Of a stretch of DNA of 64,000 nucleotides, positions 22,431-33,239 are shown in pieces. Below the pieces are notes generated by a model, which searched no databases, was not told where the DNA came from, and worked only from the letters and a program-made list of their open reading frames with translations. The stretch covers positions 1-64,000 of the forward strand of contig BCKL01000020.1 of NCBI GenBank assembly GCA_001600635.1, written 5' to 3'. How positions within the stretch are numbered: position 1 is the stretch's first letter; every line of letters begins with the position of its first letter. A program made the translations under genes and the position numbers. This stretch comes from Leucosporidium creatinivorum (Eukaryota; Basidiomycota; Microbotryomycetes; Leucosporidiales; Leucosporidiaceae).

Positions 22431-24370
22431 CGTGCGGACTAGTCAAAGTACGCCGAGGCCGAACGGGAAGAGGAAGGAAAAGAGAGGCAGGGGAAGGGCT
22501 GGGAGCCGCTGCAGGACGAGAAGTGGGTCAGTCGGAGGGCGTTGACACGGCCTAGAGAGCTACACGTACGGCGCGACGCAGGGAGGGTGCTCCTGTACCG
22601 TTCTGCACACCGTCAAGCCGCTCGGAAGAGAAGATTAAAAAGCGAGAGAGGGAGAAGATGGAGGAAGAGAAGCTGAAGCGCTTGCTTGCTCAATCCGCGC
22701 TTTGCATGGACTCTCGATGCATCGGACTCGATTTTTCGCTTCAGGGCGCTCGGTTGGCTACAGCAGAACATAGCTTGCTACAGTGGCTGCCAACTCTCCC
22801 CCTCGCCAGTCGTCTGACTGCACATTTCGACCTCGGAGACCACCCCCGTTTCGCTGCCCTTCGCTCTCGAGTGTAGATGTACTTGGAATTTTTGTTGCTT
22901 GGATATTGTACTGTAACGTAATTTGAACAGCTGTATGAAATCTGGAGCCTTCACCATCGCTACAGCAGACGTGGAAGGCGAGCTCGGAGATAGGACTCTC
23001 GAATATCGCGACCTGTCGAAGGGGCGTGGGGTGTCTCAGGGGAAGTCGCCGACTCCTTGGTGCACCTCTACAAGGCTACAGCACCTGGCTGAGCTGCTGT
23101 GCAGTGGGAACTACTCTCTTCCGACCTTTCGCTAATGAAACCGAGCTGTCCGTGCAGTCGAGGGGCGACTTTCGCGCTCGGGCCTCCTCATCAAGGTTTG
23201 AAGTACCCCGCCTTCTGATTTCACGCGAGTTTTGAAGGGCCCCTTCTGGAGATTGTCCAGCAGAGGAAGCGGAGTCTCGGCCGAGCGTGTGGCATCCTAC
23301 AGCCAGCCGACAATCTCGCAAACTGTCAAAGCCGCAGCGCCGAGGTTTCCGTTCCTACAGCACCCAATTGGCTTCGTATTCGGGGGCCAAGAAGTACAAA
23401 GGGAGCGCCCAGCCACCTATTCCGTACGCCATCTTCCGAGTCTCCCGAACCTCAGCTCTAAGTTCGGCGCCCGCTCGCTCCGAGTCGCTCGTCTGTGCCA
23501 CTTTGCCTAAGGAAGTTCGGCGCCTCGGCTCCTCTCCAGCAGAGTCAATTTGACCATTGATCGACGCTGGGTAAGAGTGGGTTTTTGCAGCTTGATCTTG
23601 CGCCGCGATACGATCTCTTCACCAATCAAGCAGCTCCACGACGACAGCTCTGCACCGACCACGAGGTGTTCTGCCTCGTTCGATCCTGTAGAACAGTTCA
23701 AGCGAAGCTGTAGATCGTCAAGTCGCCTTCGCGGCTGTCGCTTCGGAGTCCAGAGAGTTGACATACATGATCCAATCGCCTTAGCAGCCTTCGGCAACAG
23801 CGCAAGATGGGTTACAGTCATCGCCGAGAAAAGGAGAAGCAGGCCCTCGTTTCTACGCTATCGCAGCTCTATAGGTCATTAGCTCCCGCGTTGGACGGCG
23901 CGAGGCAGAGACTATGTTACTAGGCTCGATATCGAAGTACAGCTGTAAGCGCAACGAAGCGCTAGCTCGATGAGAAGACGGCCTCTGACGGGCATCTCGG
24001 CGGCGGTCTCACTCGACGGAATCCATGCCTCGAGCAGCCTTTCATCGTCGAGCGGGGACGTAAAAGGGGGGCGTTACGGCTCGTGTATCTCTGCTTGCTG
24101 GCAGGGCCGCTTCATAAAGAGAAACCTGAGGCGAACTGCCGTCCCGCGCTCGGCGATTTTGCTAGGCGGCGGGGACGAGCTCAGAAGCGAACGCAAGTTC
24201 GCTCGTGCGCTGCCGAGAAGTGATAATGTATAAGACCTCAACATGGTTTGATCAAACGAGCTAATAGAGTACAAAGCTACGTTGCGAGCCCTCCGCCTCC
24301 GTCGCGCCTCACCCACTTGCGCCGACCCTACCTCAGAACCAACCCTCCCACCTCCTCCAATCCAACACCC
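22431..24370. other. 1.9-kb intergenic region without a supported gene
   Basis: The largest gene-poor gap in the left half. Short frames on both strands show no recognisable domain, and none is supported by a clean set of splice sites. The segment holds many GCTACAG or CTGTAGC words (near 22758, 22778, 22961, 23073, 23294, 23354, 23683, 23710). It includes the promoter of the CENP-B-like gene near 22430-22650. I see no tRNA-like structure. Confidence 0.45.
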
Positions 24371-26897
24371 CTACTCCTCATCATCCATCGCAAAGTGGAA
24401 CAACTTCTTCTTTGCCCTCTGCTGTCCCAACGCCGGCGGCTTCCCCTCGCCGGCCCCATCCCTCCTCCTGTCCTCCTTGGCCGCCCTCACCTCATCCAAA
24501 TCCAGCGAGTGGTACGCCTTGACGCCCAAATTATCCCAGCTAAAAGTCCTCTGCTTGGCCGAGAGAGGCTTCTCTGCGGCTGCTTCGGCGGTGAGGTAGG
24601 AGAGGGAGGGGGTTTGGAGCGCCGAAGGTCGAGCAGGGGAGCCGACGCCGGACGTGGATGAGGCGCGGTGGGGAGAAGGAGTGGGAGCGGTTTGGTAGAT
24701 GGATGGGCGTCGGATCGTCGCGGGTGTTGAAGCGGCGCGGTCGGGTGGAGGAGGGTGACTGAGCTTCTTGGGCGTTCGAGACTTTTCGTGTCCCGAGGCC
24801 GAGCGCTGCATCGTCGTTGAGCCTTCGGCACCAGCAGCAGCCAGCGATGAACTGCTCGGCGTCATCTGCAGCCCGCGAGTCGTGCGTCCTCGCTCTCGGT
24901 GGCCGGTGAGGTGCGAGTTGGAGCCTGAGCCGGCCGAGGAGGAGAGGTATGAGCGCGAGGAGTGCGACGTCGAGTGAGAGTGGGCGGATTGGTGAGAGTT
25001 GGTGAAGGAGGAAGTGGTGGTAGAGGAAGGGGAGGAGGATTCGGCACCTGCTCCTGCGCCGAGGAGTGGAGGAATCGAGAGAGACGACCGAGGGTGGGTG
25101 GGAGAGTACATGGGCGGCCGTGGTGGTGGTGGGACGAAGGTGGAAGGCGAGGAAGTGTCTCCAGCTCCCGTAGATGAGGGAGGTAGAATTGTTCCCGTCG
25201 CGTTCAAGCCCGAAAGCGAGGCGGTGCTTTCGCTTCGAGTAACCTTGGGCGCGAGGAAACGGGAGGTGGAGCGAGAGTCGAATGACTGGGCGCCTGAGCC
25301 GCTGTAGGACTTGGAGAATGAAGAGGACATGAGGGCGAGAGAGGCGGAGGATGAGGACCGGTTCGGCGTGCGTGAGGGAATGGGTGAGGGACCAGAGGGA
25401 CGAGTAGGGAGCGAGGAGAGGTGAAGCTGACAAGTCGAGTAGGTTAGCTATTCTGTAGCTGTAGATGAGACTCGAAAGTCCGGCCTCGAGAGCCCAAAGC
25501 GAGAACTCACCTCCTCCAACCCCAAACCGAGGTTCGCCGGCACACTCTGCGCCATCTTGCCCGCGCTCGGCGCCCCAATGCCCATCCTATTGGCTTCCCT
25601 CCTCGCTCTTGATCTCGCCCTTCGCTCCTGCTTCCTCTTCTCCCTCTCCTCGGGCGTCTCCTCCTCTCGGCGACCTCGGCTGTCCTCCCTCTCGCTGCCC
25701 CGCGATGGTGAGGCAAAGCGAGCAGTCGAGGGCGGCTTGTCGGATTGTGTTCGACTGCCCGATGGTCGGAGTTTGGATGGTGAGGTGACAGAAGGAGGGA
25801 ATGTCGGCGACGGGGGAACGGCGGTAGGTATGGGAGTCATGCCTCGTAATGCCGAGAGGGAAGACAGTGGTCGAGCTGTAGATGAATAGAGATAGGTCAG
25901 CCCTCCGTACTCCCAGCATCGTCCCCGAACATCTCGGCCCCTCCACCATTCAGACCAGCCCCCGTGCGCTCCCTTCCCCTTTCTCGATTGAGCGAAGGAC
26001 GCAATGGGGCGGCTCTATGGCTCTGTAGCGGGATACAAAAGACTCACGATATGATCTTTCGCTCGACGTAGATCGTTCATCCTCTCCCATGCCCGCCAGA
26101 CTGCTCGAACTGCCTCTGCTCGAGCCCTGGCCGAAAGCAGGTGACCCAGCGCCGCCCGCCGCTCCCTGGTCGCTGCTGAGGGTCCTGCTCATCGCCAGCG
26201 GGCGGTAAGTCGCTCCACGAGAGTTTCGGCGTGTAGAGAAGTCGAGCCCGCCTGGTAGGGCATCGTTGGAGGAGTAGGAATGGGGGGAAGGGAAGGCGGC
26301 GAACGAGTTGAGGGGCGAGGAAGCGGATGTAGCCGAATGGGTCGAAGAGGAGGAGGAATGTCGCCGAGGGTCTGATGGCCGTACTCGTGGTGACATTTGG
26401 GTTGCTGTAGCTGTCCCTGCTGCTCCTGCTTGATCCTCCCGTTGGCATTCGAGCGAGCAATAAAGGGAGCTGAGCTCCTCCTGCTCTTCTGCTGCCAATT
26501 CCGCTTCCTGCTCGGCTTTCGACTTGAGCGGTGGCGTAGATCCACCCGAATGATCCCCTCCTCGCTCCCCTGCAGCCTGATCCTTCTGCTTGTGCGAGGA
26601 ATCCTTGCCTTTGTGGATCTGCGTGCTCGGCCCCAGCCCTCCCAGCTGATTCAATCGTGCGCCGCTCCGAGTCCGGCTGTGGGCGTGTAGCTTGGAGCTA
26701 CTCTTGTTCCTCTTTACAGACGTTTGTCGCTTGGGCTTGGGAGCAGCCTGAGTCGAAAGAGCGGGAGAATGGGCGGGCGAGGAAGAGGCTGAAGTCGAAG
26801 CGTGCTGAGCTTGCTGTAGTGAGGCGGGCGGCTCGACTAGTCGTCCACAGACTACACACCAGCTCCCGAAATCGAAAGCTGAATCGTCGTCGTCCAT
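24371..26897 (-). CDS. Ecl1/2/3-like zinc-binding protein with long disordered tail
   Basis: Three exons (26048-26897, 25511-25875, 24371-25426) total 2271 nt, 756 aa. The N-terminus MDDDDSAFDFGSWCVVCGRL carries C14 and C17; a second pair lies in LYCSLECQREDQ (C147, C151). A CxxC near the start plus YCSxxC is the pattern of the fungal ECL1/2/3 family, small zinc proteins linked to nutrient stress and chronological lifespan. Here the two halves are separated by a ~125-residue Ser/Lys/Gln-rich insert. A long Ser/Pro/Arg-rich region follows, including a charged helix (EETPEEREKRKQERRARSRA). The C-terminus (LSAKQRTFSWDNLGVKAYHS and FAMDDEE) looks like a short conserved motif. Family yeast proteins are ~200-350 aa, so this is long. 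Assignment rests on the cysteines. Confidence 0.7.
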
Positions 26898-27102
26898 CCG
26901 ATGTAGCGAGAGGCGAGCTGAGAGCGAGAGCGAGAGAGAAAGCGAGAAGTCGGACTCTGCGATTTTTGACCGAGAGCGCGGGGCAGGCGTATCTACTCGA
27001 TTGGCCCGCTGCGAGCCGTTACAATCGCAGTGCAAAGGATGAATCGTATGTGTGTACTGCAGCAGCTTCTCCTCGAAGACTTCCTATCCATCTAACCACT
27101 TC

Positions 27103-29018
27103 TCAGCACAGGACACATCCACAGCCTCCCTTCTCCTCCTTTTCTTCGACCCCGCCCTTCGGTGCTCGGGGCTTGGCCTCTCCCTCCCCTCGCTGCACCA
27201 TCGCTACTCGCGTCGCCTTCTCAAACACGTCGTCCACTCCCTCGTTCAGCAGTGCTGAACACTCGTGATACGACTTGGCTCCGATCTCCAGTGCCGTGCG
27301 TTGACCCTTCGCGGGATCGGATCATCCAGAAGGGAGGGGGCGAAGGGGCGAAGGGCGAACGTGGGTGGAGGGGGAGAGACGACGTCGAGGAAAGGCAGGC
27401 AGGACGTAGGATGGTGTAGGATGGTGCGAATAAAGTTGAGTCGAGACGAGTGTAGAAGCGGGAGGGAGGGAGAAGAGGGAAAGCCGAGGGTGGGGAAGGG
27501 ACAGGGAAGAGTTAGCTCAGACCTCAACCGAGACTACGAACACCACTCACCTGCTCAGTCGAGACAAATCCCTGCGCCGTCGCACCTCCCGCCTGATCCC
27601 TCAGATCCTTCTTGCACCCAACGAGCAGCACAGGGATACTCGGCCCACAGAGTTGCCTAACCTCCTCGATCCATTTGCTCGAGACGTTGTCTAGCGAGTC
27701 GGGTGTGTCCAGCGAAAAGGCGATGATAATGACGTGTGACTTGGCGTAGGAGAGTGGTCGCAGGCGCTGTTGAGAGGAGGAGCTCGAAGTCAGCTTCGGC
27801 GTATCGACGAGGAAGGGAACGGTTCATGAGACTCACCTCGTACTCTTCTTGTCCGCTGTGAAGAAAGAGGCAAGATGGTCAGCTTGAAAGCTGGTAGATG
27901 AACGAGAGGTAAGCTGTAAAGCGCGGGCATGACCACCGAGCGCTTAGTTGAGCGAAGGCGTCGAGCTGCGCGACGTCTTCTCATCAGGGACGAGTCGGTC
28001 GAGCGCTTGCTCGGTTAATGATTGAGACAGCGCTTTTGCCGCCAAGTCTGACAACTCGACAGCACGCTCACTCGGTCGAAGGACAACGCTTCAGCGCTAT
28101 CCTCTCGGCCGAGAGCGCTTCGTGCTGGAGCTCGACGAACCACTGACGCTGAATGAGAAGGCTGAACTACCTACACTCGGCGCTTCCGTTCTCTGATGCG
28201 AGGGGAATACGGACCAGAACCACCCTTCAACGACGATAGCCAGCGAGTAAGTTTCGCCGAGCTCGGCGCCGAGTGCGGTCGGGCCCGACATAGAGGTCCA
28301 TTTATCGCCAGCAGCGATCCAGCACAGCCCTCAAAGCCAATTTGAGTGAATGAAGAGTCGTGCCGAGTTCGTAGAGTCGAGTACAGCGACAAGATTGTCG
28401 CGTAACTCGGCCCTCGCAGGAGCAGGCGTTCCCCCGGCTCTACAGCCTCGCGCTGAGCACAGTACAGCTCACAAGCGTGGGACCCACCAACCGACTCCCT
28501 ACCACTGCAGCTACCAGCGCTTCACGCCCCAGCAGCCGCGAACGGAGGCTCTGTTGTGATGGCTCCCCGCTTCACGAGCTCTTCTGAGACCTGCGGGCCA
28601 CGACGTGGGACAGCAACGAGCTACAGCCCTCCACATTAGCATCTGAAAGGCCGCACCCCGTGCTGCACCCTCTGTAGCCCGCAAGAAGGAAGCGGCGCTC
28701 GCACAGTTCCCTTCCCGTTCTCGCGCCTCAACACCTCCCAGTCCGACCAGCCAGCGCACGACAGCCTACTCACGCAGTATCCCACAATGCCAGCTGTACC
28801 TCCTTCCCATCCAACCTCAGTTCTGCTACATAGTTCTGTCGTTGAAAGCGGGCTCAGTACGCGCCGTCATCCTGAGCTGTGTTTGGAGAGCTCACCTCGA
28901 AGATTGTAGGCTCATACTCGCGAGGGAACTCTCCACAGCAGAACACCGTCACTAGGGAGGTCTTGCCGCACGCGCCATCGCCTACAATTACGAGCTTGCG
29001 CTTGATCGCTTGGGCCAT
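27103..29018 (-). CDS. RHO2: Rho-family GTPase, Rho2-like
   Basis: Five exons (28896-29018, 28774-28835, 27837-27855, 27551-27766, 27103-27306) total 624 nt, 207 aa. It starts [20 protein letters not shown] (P-loop), then [17 protein letters not shown] (switch I), WDTAGQEEYERLRPLSY (switch II), [13 protein letters not shown] and [18 protein letters not shown]. It ends CGCGCVLC-like (GGCGCVLC), a CaaX box ending in Leu/Cys context plus nearby cysteines for lipid attachment. Features such as [19 protein letters not shown] and GCKKDLR fit Rho2 better than Rho1, Rho3 or Rho4, by memory of those families. Rho2 acts at the plasma membrane in cell-wall glucan synthesis and polarity. Exon 3 is a 19-nt microexon. 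The preceding intron is 918 nt, far longer than others here. Confidence 0.88.
27856..28773 (-). other. 918-nt intron of the Rho2-like gene
   Basis: Both borders are supported by reading phase: exon 2 ends in WDTA(GC) and the 19-nt exon 3 restores GQEEYE. Most introns in this window are 45-90 nt. No convincing frame or RNA fold is visible inside; CTACAG/CTGTAG words occur repeatedly (for example near 28441, 28502, 28622, 28672). Confidence 0.75.
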
Positions 29019-29841
29019 CCGACTGAGAGAGGTGCCGAGAGGTGTAGAGGGGTGGAGAGGTGCTGTGGTCGAAAAGGTACAGCGAGGGCGAAGGCGAGAG
29101 GCGAGTGAAAGACGAGTGAAGAGTAGGAGAGAAGGCGGTGCAAGTCGAAGAGCAAAGTCGCGGAGTGAGCGAAGGTGATGAAGTGCAGCAAGTCTGAAGT
29201 AGCTCGGTCAAGTTGTAAGCTGAGAGATGAGTGCTCGCTATACAGTCTGCTCTGTGTTGTGTAGTCTGCTCAATATGACTAGGCCATCGCCGAGCCCCTG
29301 GCCAAGGAGAAGGGTCGCGAAGGGTTGATGTAGTGCAGAAGGGCGTGCAGCTTAATTCAACACACTCCAGTGGTCGCCTTTGACCAATTTACTCTCTCCT
29401 GTGACGCTGCAGAGACAGAAATAACCGCTTCCTGAAGCTCGGCGATAGCTGCCTCGGCGCTGAGTGGCAAGGAGAAGTGCTGAGGGACTTGCACCTTCAC
29501 CCGACCCTTAGGGATAAAGCACACCCGGAGCTGACCATGCTACTAGTTCCGCTCGACTGCAGACTTCGAGCTCGGACCACATCCTCGGACAAGGGGAGAC
29601 GCTTCAGAATGAGCCCTTTCTCCTTCTTCCTTCTCCCGCATTCTTGCTCGTCTTTTCGCCTCTCGACGCAGCTCATGACAGAACAGAAGCCAGTCAGATT
29701 AGAACGAGTAGAATGCGTGAGCTGCTTGTACAGCGCGCAACCTCAGCTAGCGAGCTCGAAAGTCTCCGACTCGGAGATTGCACGAGCTGACAAGAGCTCG
29801 CGTTCGCAGGCCAGCCCAGGCATCATACAGTTCGCAATGAT
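29019..29841. other. intergenic region upstream of the Rho2-like gene
   Basis: About 820 bp. The first 200 bp are purine-rich on the plus strand (pyrimidine-rich on the gene strand), as expected for a Rho2-like promoter/5' UTR. No supported gene is seen in the rest. Confidence 0.4.
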
Positions 29842-30459
29842 GTGTGGTATCGCTTATGTGACCCAGCAGAACATTGTACGTTCTCGTCTTCTTCATGCAC
29901 CAGACGCGCAGCGACAAGCAGATCGACTGATGGCCTCACTCGGCGCTTGTTCGACCCACAGAAGCGGTTCCAGGCGTTGGCCGATGCGCTGAAACGAAAG
30001 CAACAAGCCCGCAGGCAGTTCTGCGACGTATGGAAGGGAGAGCTCGAGCGTGCCGAGGCGGAGGCAGCCGCTGGAACGCCTCGAGCTGTCGGCTCGCTCC
30101 TCTTCAGTGCGTGCTGTCTGGAGGTCACTGCGGCGCCGGACGGTTCAGAGTCGCCCTTTGAGTGAAAGGGATGCGCACGATGTGCGGAGATGAGGGAGGT
30201 GGAGCAACGATTGAAGGACGAGGTGAAGAAGGTCACGGCCGAGAGTCCTGTGGTCACCTTTAAGCCTTGGAGGTCGGACATGTTGCAAAGCGAAGTGTTC
30301 GCGAAGGGAGGCAAGGGTAAGTAGTCGCCGTGTGACCTCCCACTCGTGTCGAGAAAAGGCAAATGAGCTGATCCCTCTCCTTCGCCGCTCGCAGGCTCAT
30401 CGCCGAACTACGCTCACTTTGTCGCCAACCCTTCTCGCTTCGGCAAGACGGGCTTCTGA
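29842..30459 (+). pseudogene. decayed copy of the small CxxC gene at 48744-49230
   Basis: The plus-strand frame reads SLLFSACCLEVTAAPDGSES, then a TGA, then KGCARCAEMREVEQRLKDEV. It continues VVTFKPWRSDMLQSEVFAKG, an intron (GTAAGT..CAG), and SSPNYAHFVANPSRFGKTGF before a stop. The minus-strand copy at 48744-49230 reads the same motifs (EGCERCEEMRQLE, TFKAWRSDKVQREV, SSPNYARFVAYPSRFGK) without the internal TGA. The intron is shared. The stop in place of a Leu codon in this copy suggests it is broken, unless an unseen splice removes it. Sequence before ~30100 has no match in the other copy. Function unknown; the C-x-x-C pair could bind metal. Confidence 0.6.
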
Positions 30460-30839
30460 TGTAGTTCAACAGTGCGTTACGCTCCATTTGACGGCTCGCC
30501 TCCGTCACGACAACCTCGAGACCACCTGGCTCACCTATTTCCCCCCTTCGCAGGCCGCCGAGATCCGACCTCAAGCTCGGCCTCGTCCCGCGTCTCCCAG
30601 CGCTGCTACACACGTGACCGAGGGCTCGTCGTTCGAATCGTCCTCTTCTTCGTACACACCCATTCTCAGGTAGCTAGCTCTGTACAGTCTTGCACCTCGA
30701 CTGCGACTCTCGGCGCTTGAGGCAGATGGATGGATGCCGAGTGAGGCGAGCCAATTCGGAGCGAAAGAGCTGTCCCTGCGGTATTGCAAGCCATTCCACT
30801 CACTACTGTGCTTCTAGACGTTGAATGGTCGGATACTGA

Positions 30840-31480
30840 GCAACAGAAAGCTCGTCGAGAAGCTCGGCGCTCAGCGGAGGGGCACGAAGAGGAATCGAAG
30901 GGCTTGCCGCAGTGCAGTAGAGCTCGAAATCTGCTCTTTAATCCACTGCACTGGTTTTGAGAGTGCTTGTGCAGCTGATGACCCCTCTGCGACCTCGACT
31001 TGGCTCCCGCTCTCGCCCTCTCCCTCTTGCTCCCTCTTCGCTTCGCTTCTTCGTCTCGACAGCCCGCTCAGCTCGAACAGGACAACAGCTCATACACCAC
31101 CATCTCCTGCTACCGCCCGCTCTCCTACCCCGCTCGAAGGACTACAGGAAGCTCGAAAAGGGAAAGCTGCTGTGACGGGAACGCTGAGATCTGCTGCTGC
31201 TGGGCGTTGACGATAGCTGCTGAAGGTGAGCACTTCGGCCCCAAGTGACTGAGCGCAGACCGTGCTCTGCTTCAAGCGATGAGAGGGTAGCTCAGAGCAT
31301 GCTGGAGCTGATGTTGAGCGAGTGCAACGCCGCTGTAAGCCGGGTGACGATCTGTAGCAGAGCAAGTTGGCGCCCTGGACGAGCACATAGCTCACTCTTC
31401 TCTCCCTGCTGACAGGAATCGAAGCTACCCTCCCCTCCCTACGCCACTCCTTGGCTCGCTCGCTCACTCTCCTCCCTCGC
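30840..31480 (+). repeat. shared 5' block X, copy 1 (upstream of F-box A)
   Basis: Matches the minus strand at 47840-48480 and 59210-59845. Common words in all three include CTCGTCGA(G)AAGCTCGGCGCT-like, CACCACCATCTCCTGCTACC, and the stretch around AACGCTGAGATCTGCTGC. The block runs to the ATG of an F-box gene in each case. Frames inside shift between copies and this copy lacks the ATG seen in the other two, so I read it as promoter/5' UTR rather than a gene. Confidence 0.8.
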
Positions 31481-31481
31481 C

Positions 31482-32817
31482 ATGGCCGTCATCGAAGACC
31501 TACCGCCCGAGCTCCTCCATCGAATCATACAACTCTCCATGATCAACCCGTCGTCCACCTTTGCTCGAAAAGCGGCGCGAGCTGGTCTGACCGAAATGTC
31601 TCTAGTCGCTCGGAGCTGGCGAGCACCCTCGCAGAGCCTCCTCACTACAACATTTGAGACTCATACAGCCGCTCAAGTCTGGTCCAGGTACCTTCAGGAG
31701 CTCGTGCTCGGGCAGGCGGGAGGCGCTCGCTTGGGCTGCATGCTCCGTCTGGAGCTGCCCGGTAGCGACTTGGATGACACGGAGACCTCGGCGACGGAGC
31801 AGCTCGATGTCCTTGCAGAGTATGGGATAGCTGTACAAGAGCTGTACGTGTACGGAACTACTCTGCAGATCCGCGCCAGTCAGCTCCCCCTCCTTCTCGG
31901 TGAGTTCCCCTCCGCCGATGCTTCGCTGAAAGGGATCACCAAGGCTTAGTATCATCGTTCTCCTTCTACATCCCACCTCCAGGCGCTCGCAGGTTAACCT
32001 TGAAAGTGCCCATCGAGGTCGAAGGCGATACGGAGAATGTCGGTAGCTCCATGATGGATTCACTCTCGCTCGGCTCTCGACTCGCCGAGCTCCCCTCCTT
32101 CTTCCTACCGCTCTCGTCCTTCGCCCCTCGACTCGACCGACTCGAGCTTACATTTGTGATGGATCAGTTTGCCGACCGCTTCGATGGTGCTCTACAAGAA
32201 ATCGCCCCACACCTCAAGAGCCTGCACCTTTGGTTCAAATGCACTTTGCTCAACAAACACGCTGCCGCTGGCGACATTGCCCACGTCCTGTCGTTGAGGA
32301 GCTTCCTCTCCGCCTGCACCTCCCTCACCGCCCTCAGTCTCAAGGCCGTCGCTGCTTCCATTACCGACCTCCGCCAACTTCTCTCCTCCATCTCGGCGCC
32401 GCTCAAGCATTTCACCCTCGACATCGAGGGACTCGTAGACGTCGAGGGGACAGCGTTGGCCAATGCACTCGCCACTGCCTGGGCTTCATACGAACCCACA
32501 GCTCAACACTACATAACACTCTTACGCGGGTACGGCGATGCCATCGGAATCGACCAGCGTGGCCTACCCCTCATCCCCCTCGCTAGCCTTCTCGAGCCGC
32601 TCTGCATGAGGAGCTTGAAGCGTTGGAGGCTGATCGGGCCTACCCCTGGCTATGAGAAGGAGTGGCGCTCGATGCAGGCTGGCCAGAGGGAGGTCTGGGA
32701 AGCAGCGTGTCGAGCTCGAGGAGTTGAGCCTCGCGGCGAGGAGCGCTATTTCACGGGTGAGCTGCCTCACCTTTCGCTCTCACGGCTCGAAGCTGACCCT
32801 CTCCGTCTACAGACTGA
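31482..32817 (+). CDS. F-box protein, copy A
   Basis: Exons 31482-31899, 31983-32756 and 32813-32817 (the last within a microexon) total 1197 nt, 398 aa. N-terminus MAVIEDLPPELLHRIIQLS fits the F-box (LPxELLxxI), the Skp1-binding part of SCF ubiquitin ligases. SLVARSWRAPSQSLL follows, then leucine-rich segments (LPSFFLPLSSFAPRLDRLEL, LRSFLSACTSLTALSL) that likely form the substrate-binding face. The C-terminus is WEAACRARGVEPRGEERYFT plus D from a 25-nt exon (32813-32837) that carries the stop. Skipping that exon joins 32756 to 32905 and reads GVLKRRIDVRRSEDTLYER to a stop at 32961-32963. The first intron is phase 1, as in all copies. Copies B-E are paralogues; A is most like D in flanks. Confidence 0.85.
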
Positions 32818-32899
32818 TTGCTCGAATGCTACGGAGAGTGGGCCCATCTCTCCTCTCCTCTGCGACGCTCCTCGACCTTGACGCTGACCTCCGTCACCT

Positions 32900-33060
32900 C
32901 GCAGGCGTGCTGAAGCGACGAATCGATGTACGAAGAAGCGAGGATACGCTGTACGAGAGATGAGAAACTCCTGCCGTGCGATGAAGCTTGCTCTGTACCC
33001 TAGCCTTGCAGCGAGAGCGAGAGACGGCGAAGGAGGGTCGGTGATGGTCGATCGGCGCTC
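32900..33060 (+). repeat. 3' flank of F-box A, near-identical to that of D
   Basis: From the acceptor before GCGTGCTGAAGCGAC onward, this segment matches the minus strand at about 46605-46440 almost base for base, including GTACGAAGAAGCGAGGATAC and GAAGCTTGCTCTGTACCC. It is the best-preserved part of the inverted duplication. Confidence 0.85.
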
Positions 33061-33239
33061 GACCAGCTGCGAGCTCGGTCGGGAGCACTTGAAGCTCAGC
33101 AGTAGGGGAGAGTGTAGCACGACTCCTCCAATCCAGACCAGACGACCCTTGAGCTGAAAGGAGAGCAGCGGAAAGCTGTGCAGCGCGACAGGCGAGCCGA
33201 AGCTGGCTGCGCCGAGGGGGAGCAGCAGAAGAGCCTGTA

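Noticed and set aside
22431-24370. tRNA or other small RNA gene
   Set aside because: No A-box/B-box pair with a foldable acceptor stem could be recognised by eye.
30957-31248. Small protein gene inside block X
   Set aside because: Frames shift between the three block copies and copy 1 lacks the ATG, so it is not conserved as protein.
32813-32817. TGA in the F-box microexons as a recoded selenocysteine
   Set aside because: There is no Sec insertion context, fungi of this type generally lack the machinery, and the following bases do not stay open in the copies.
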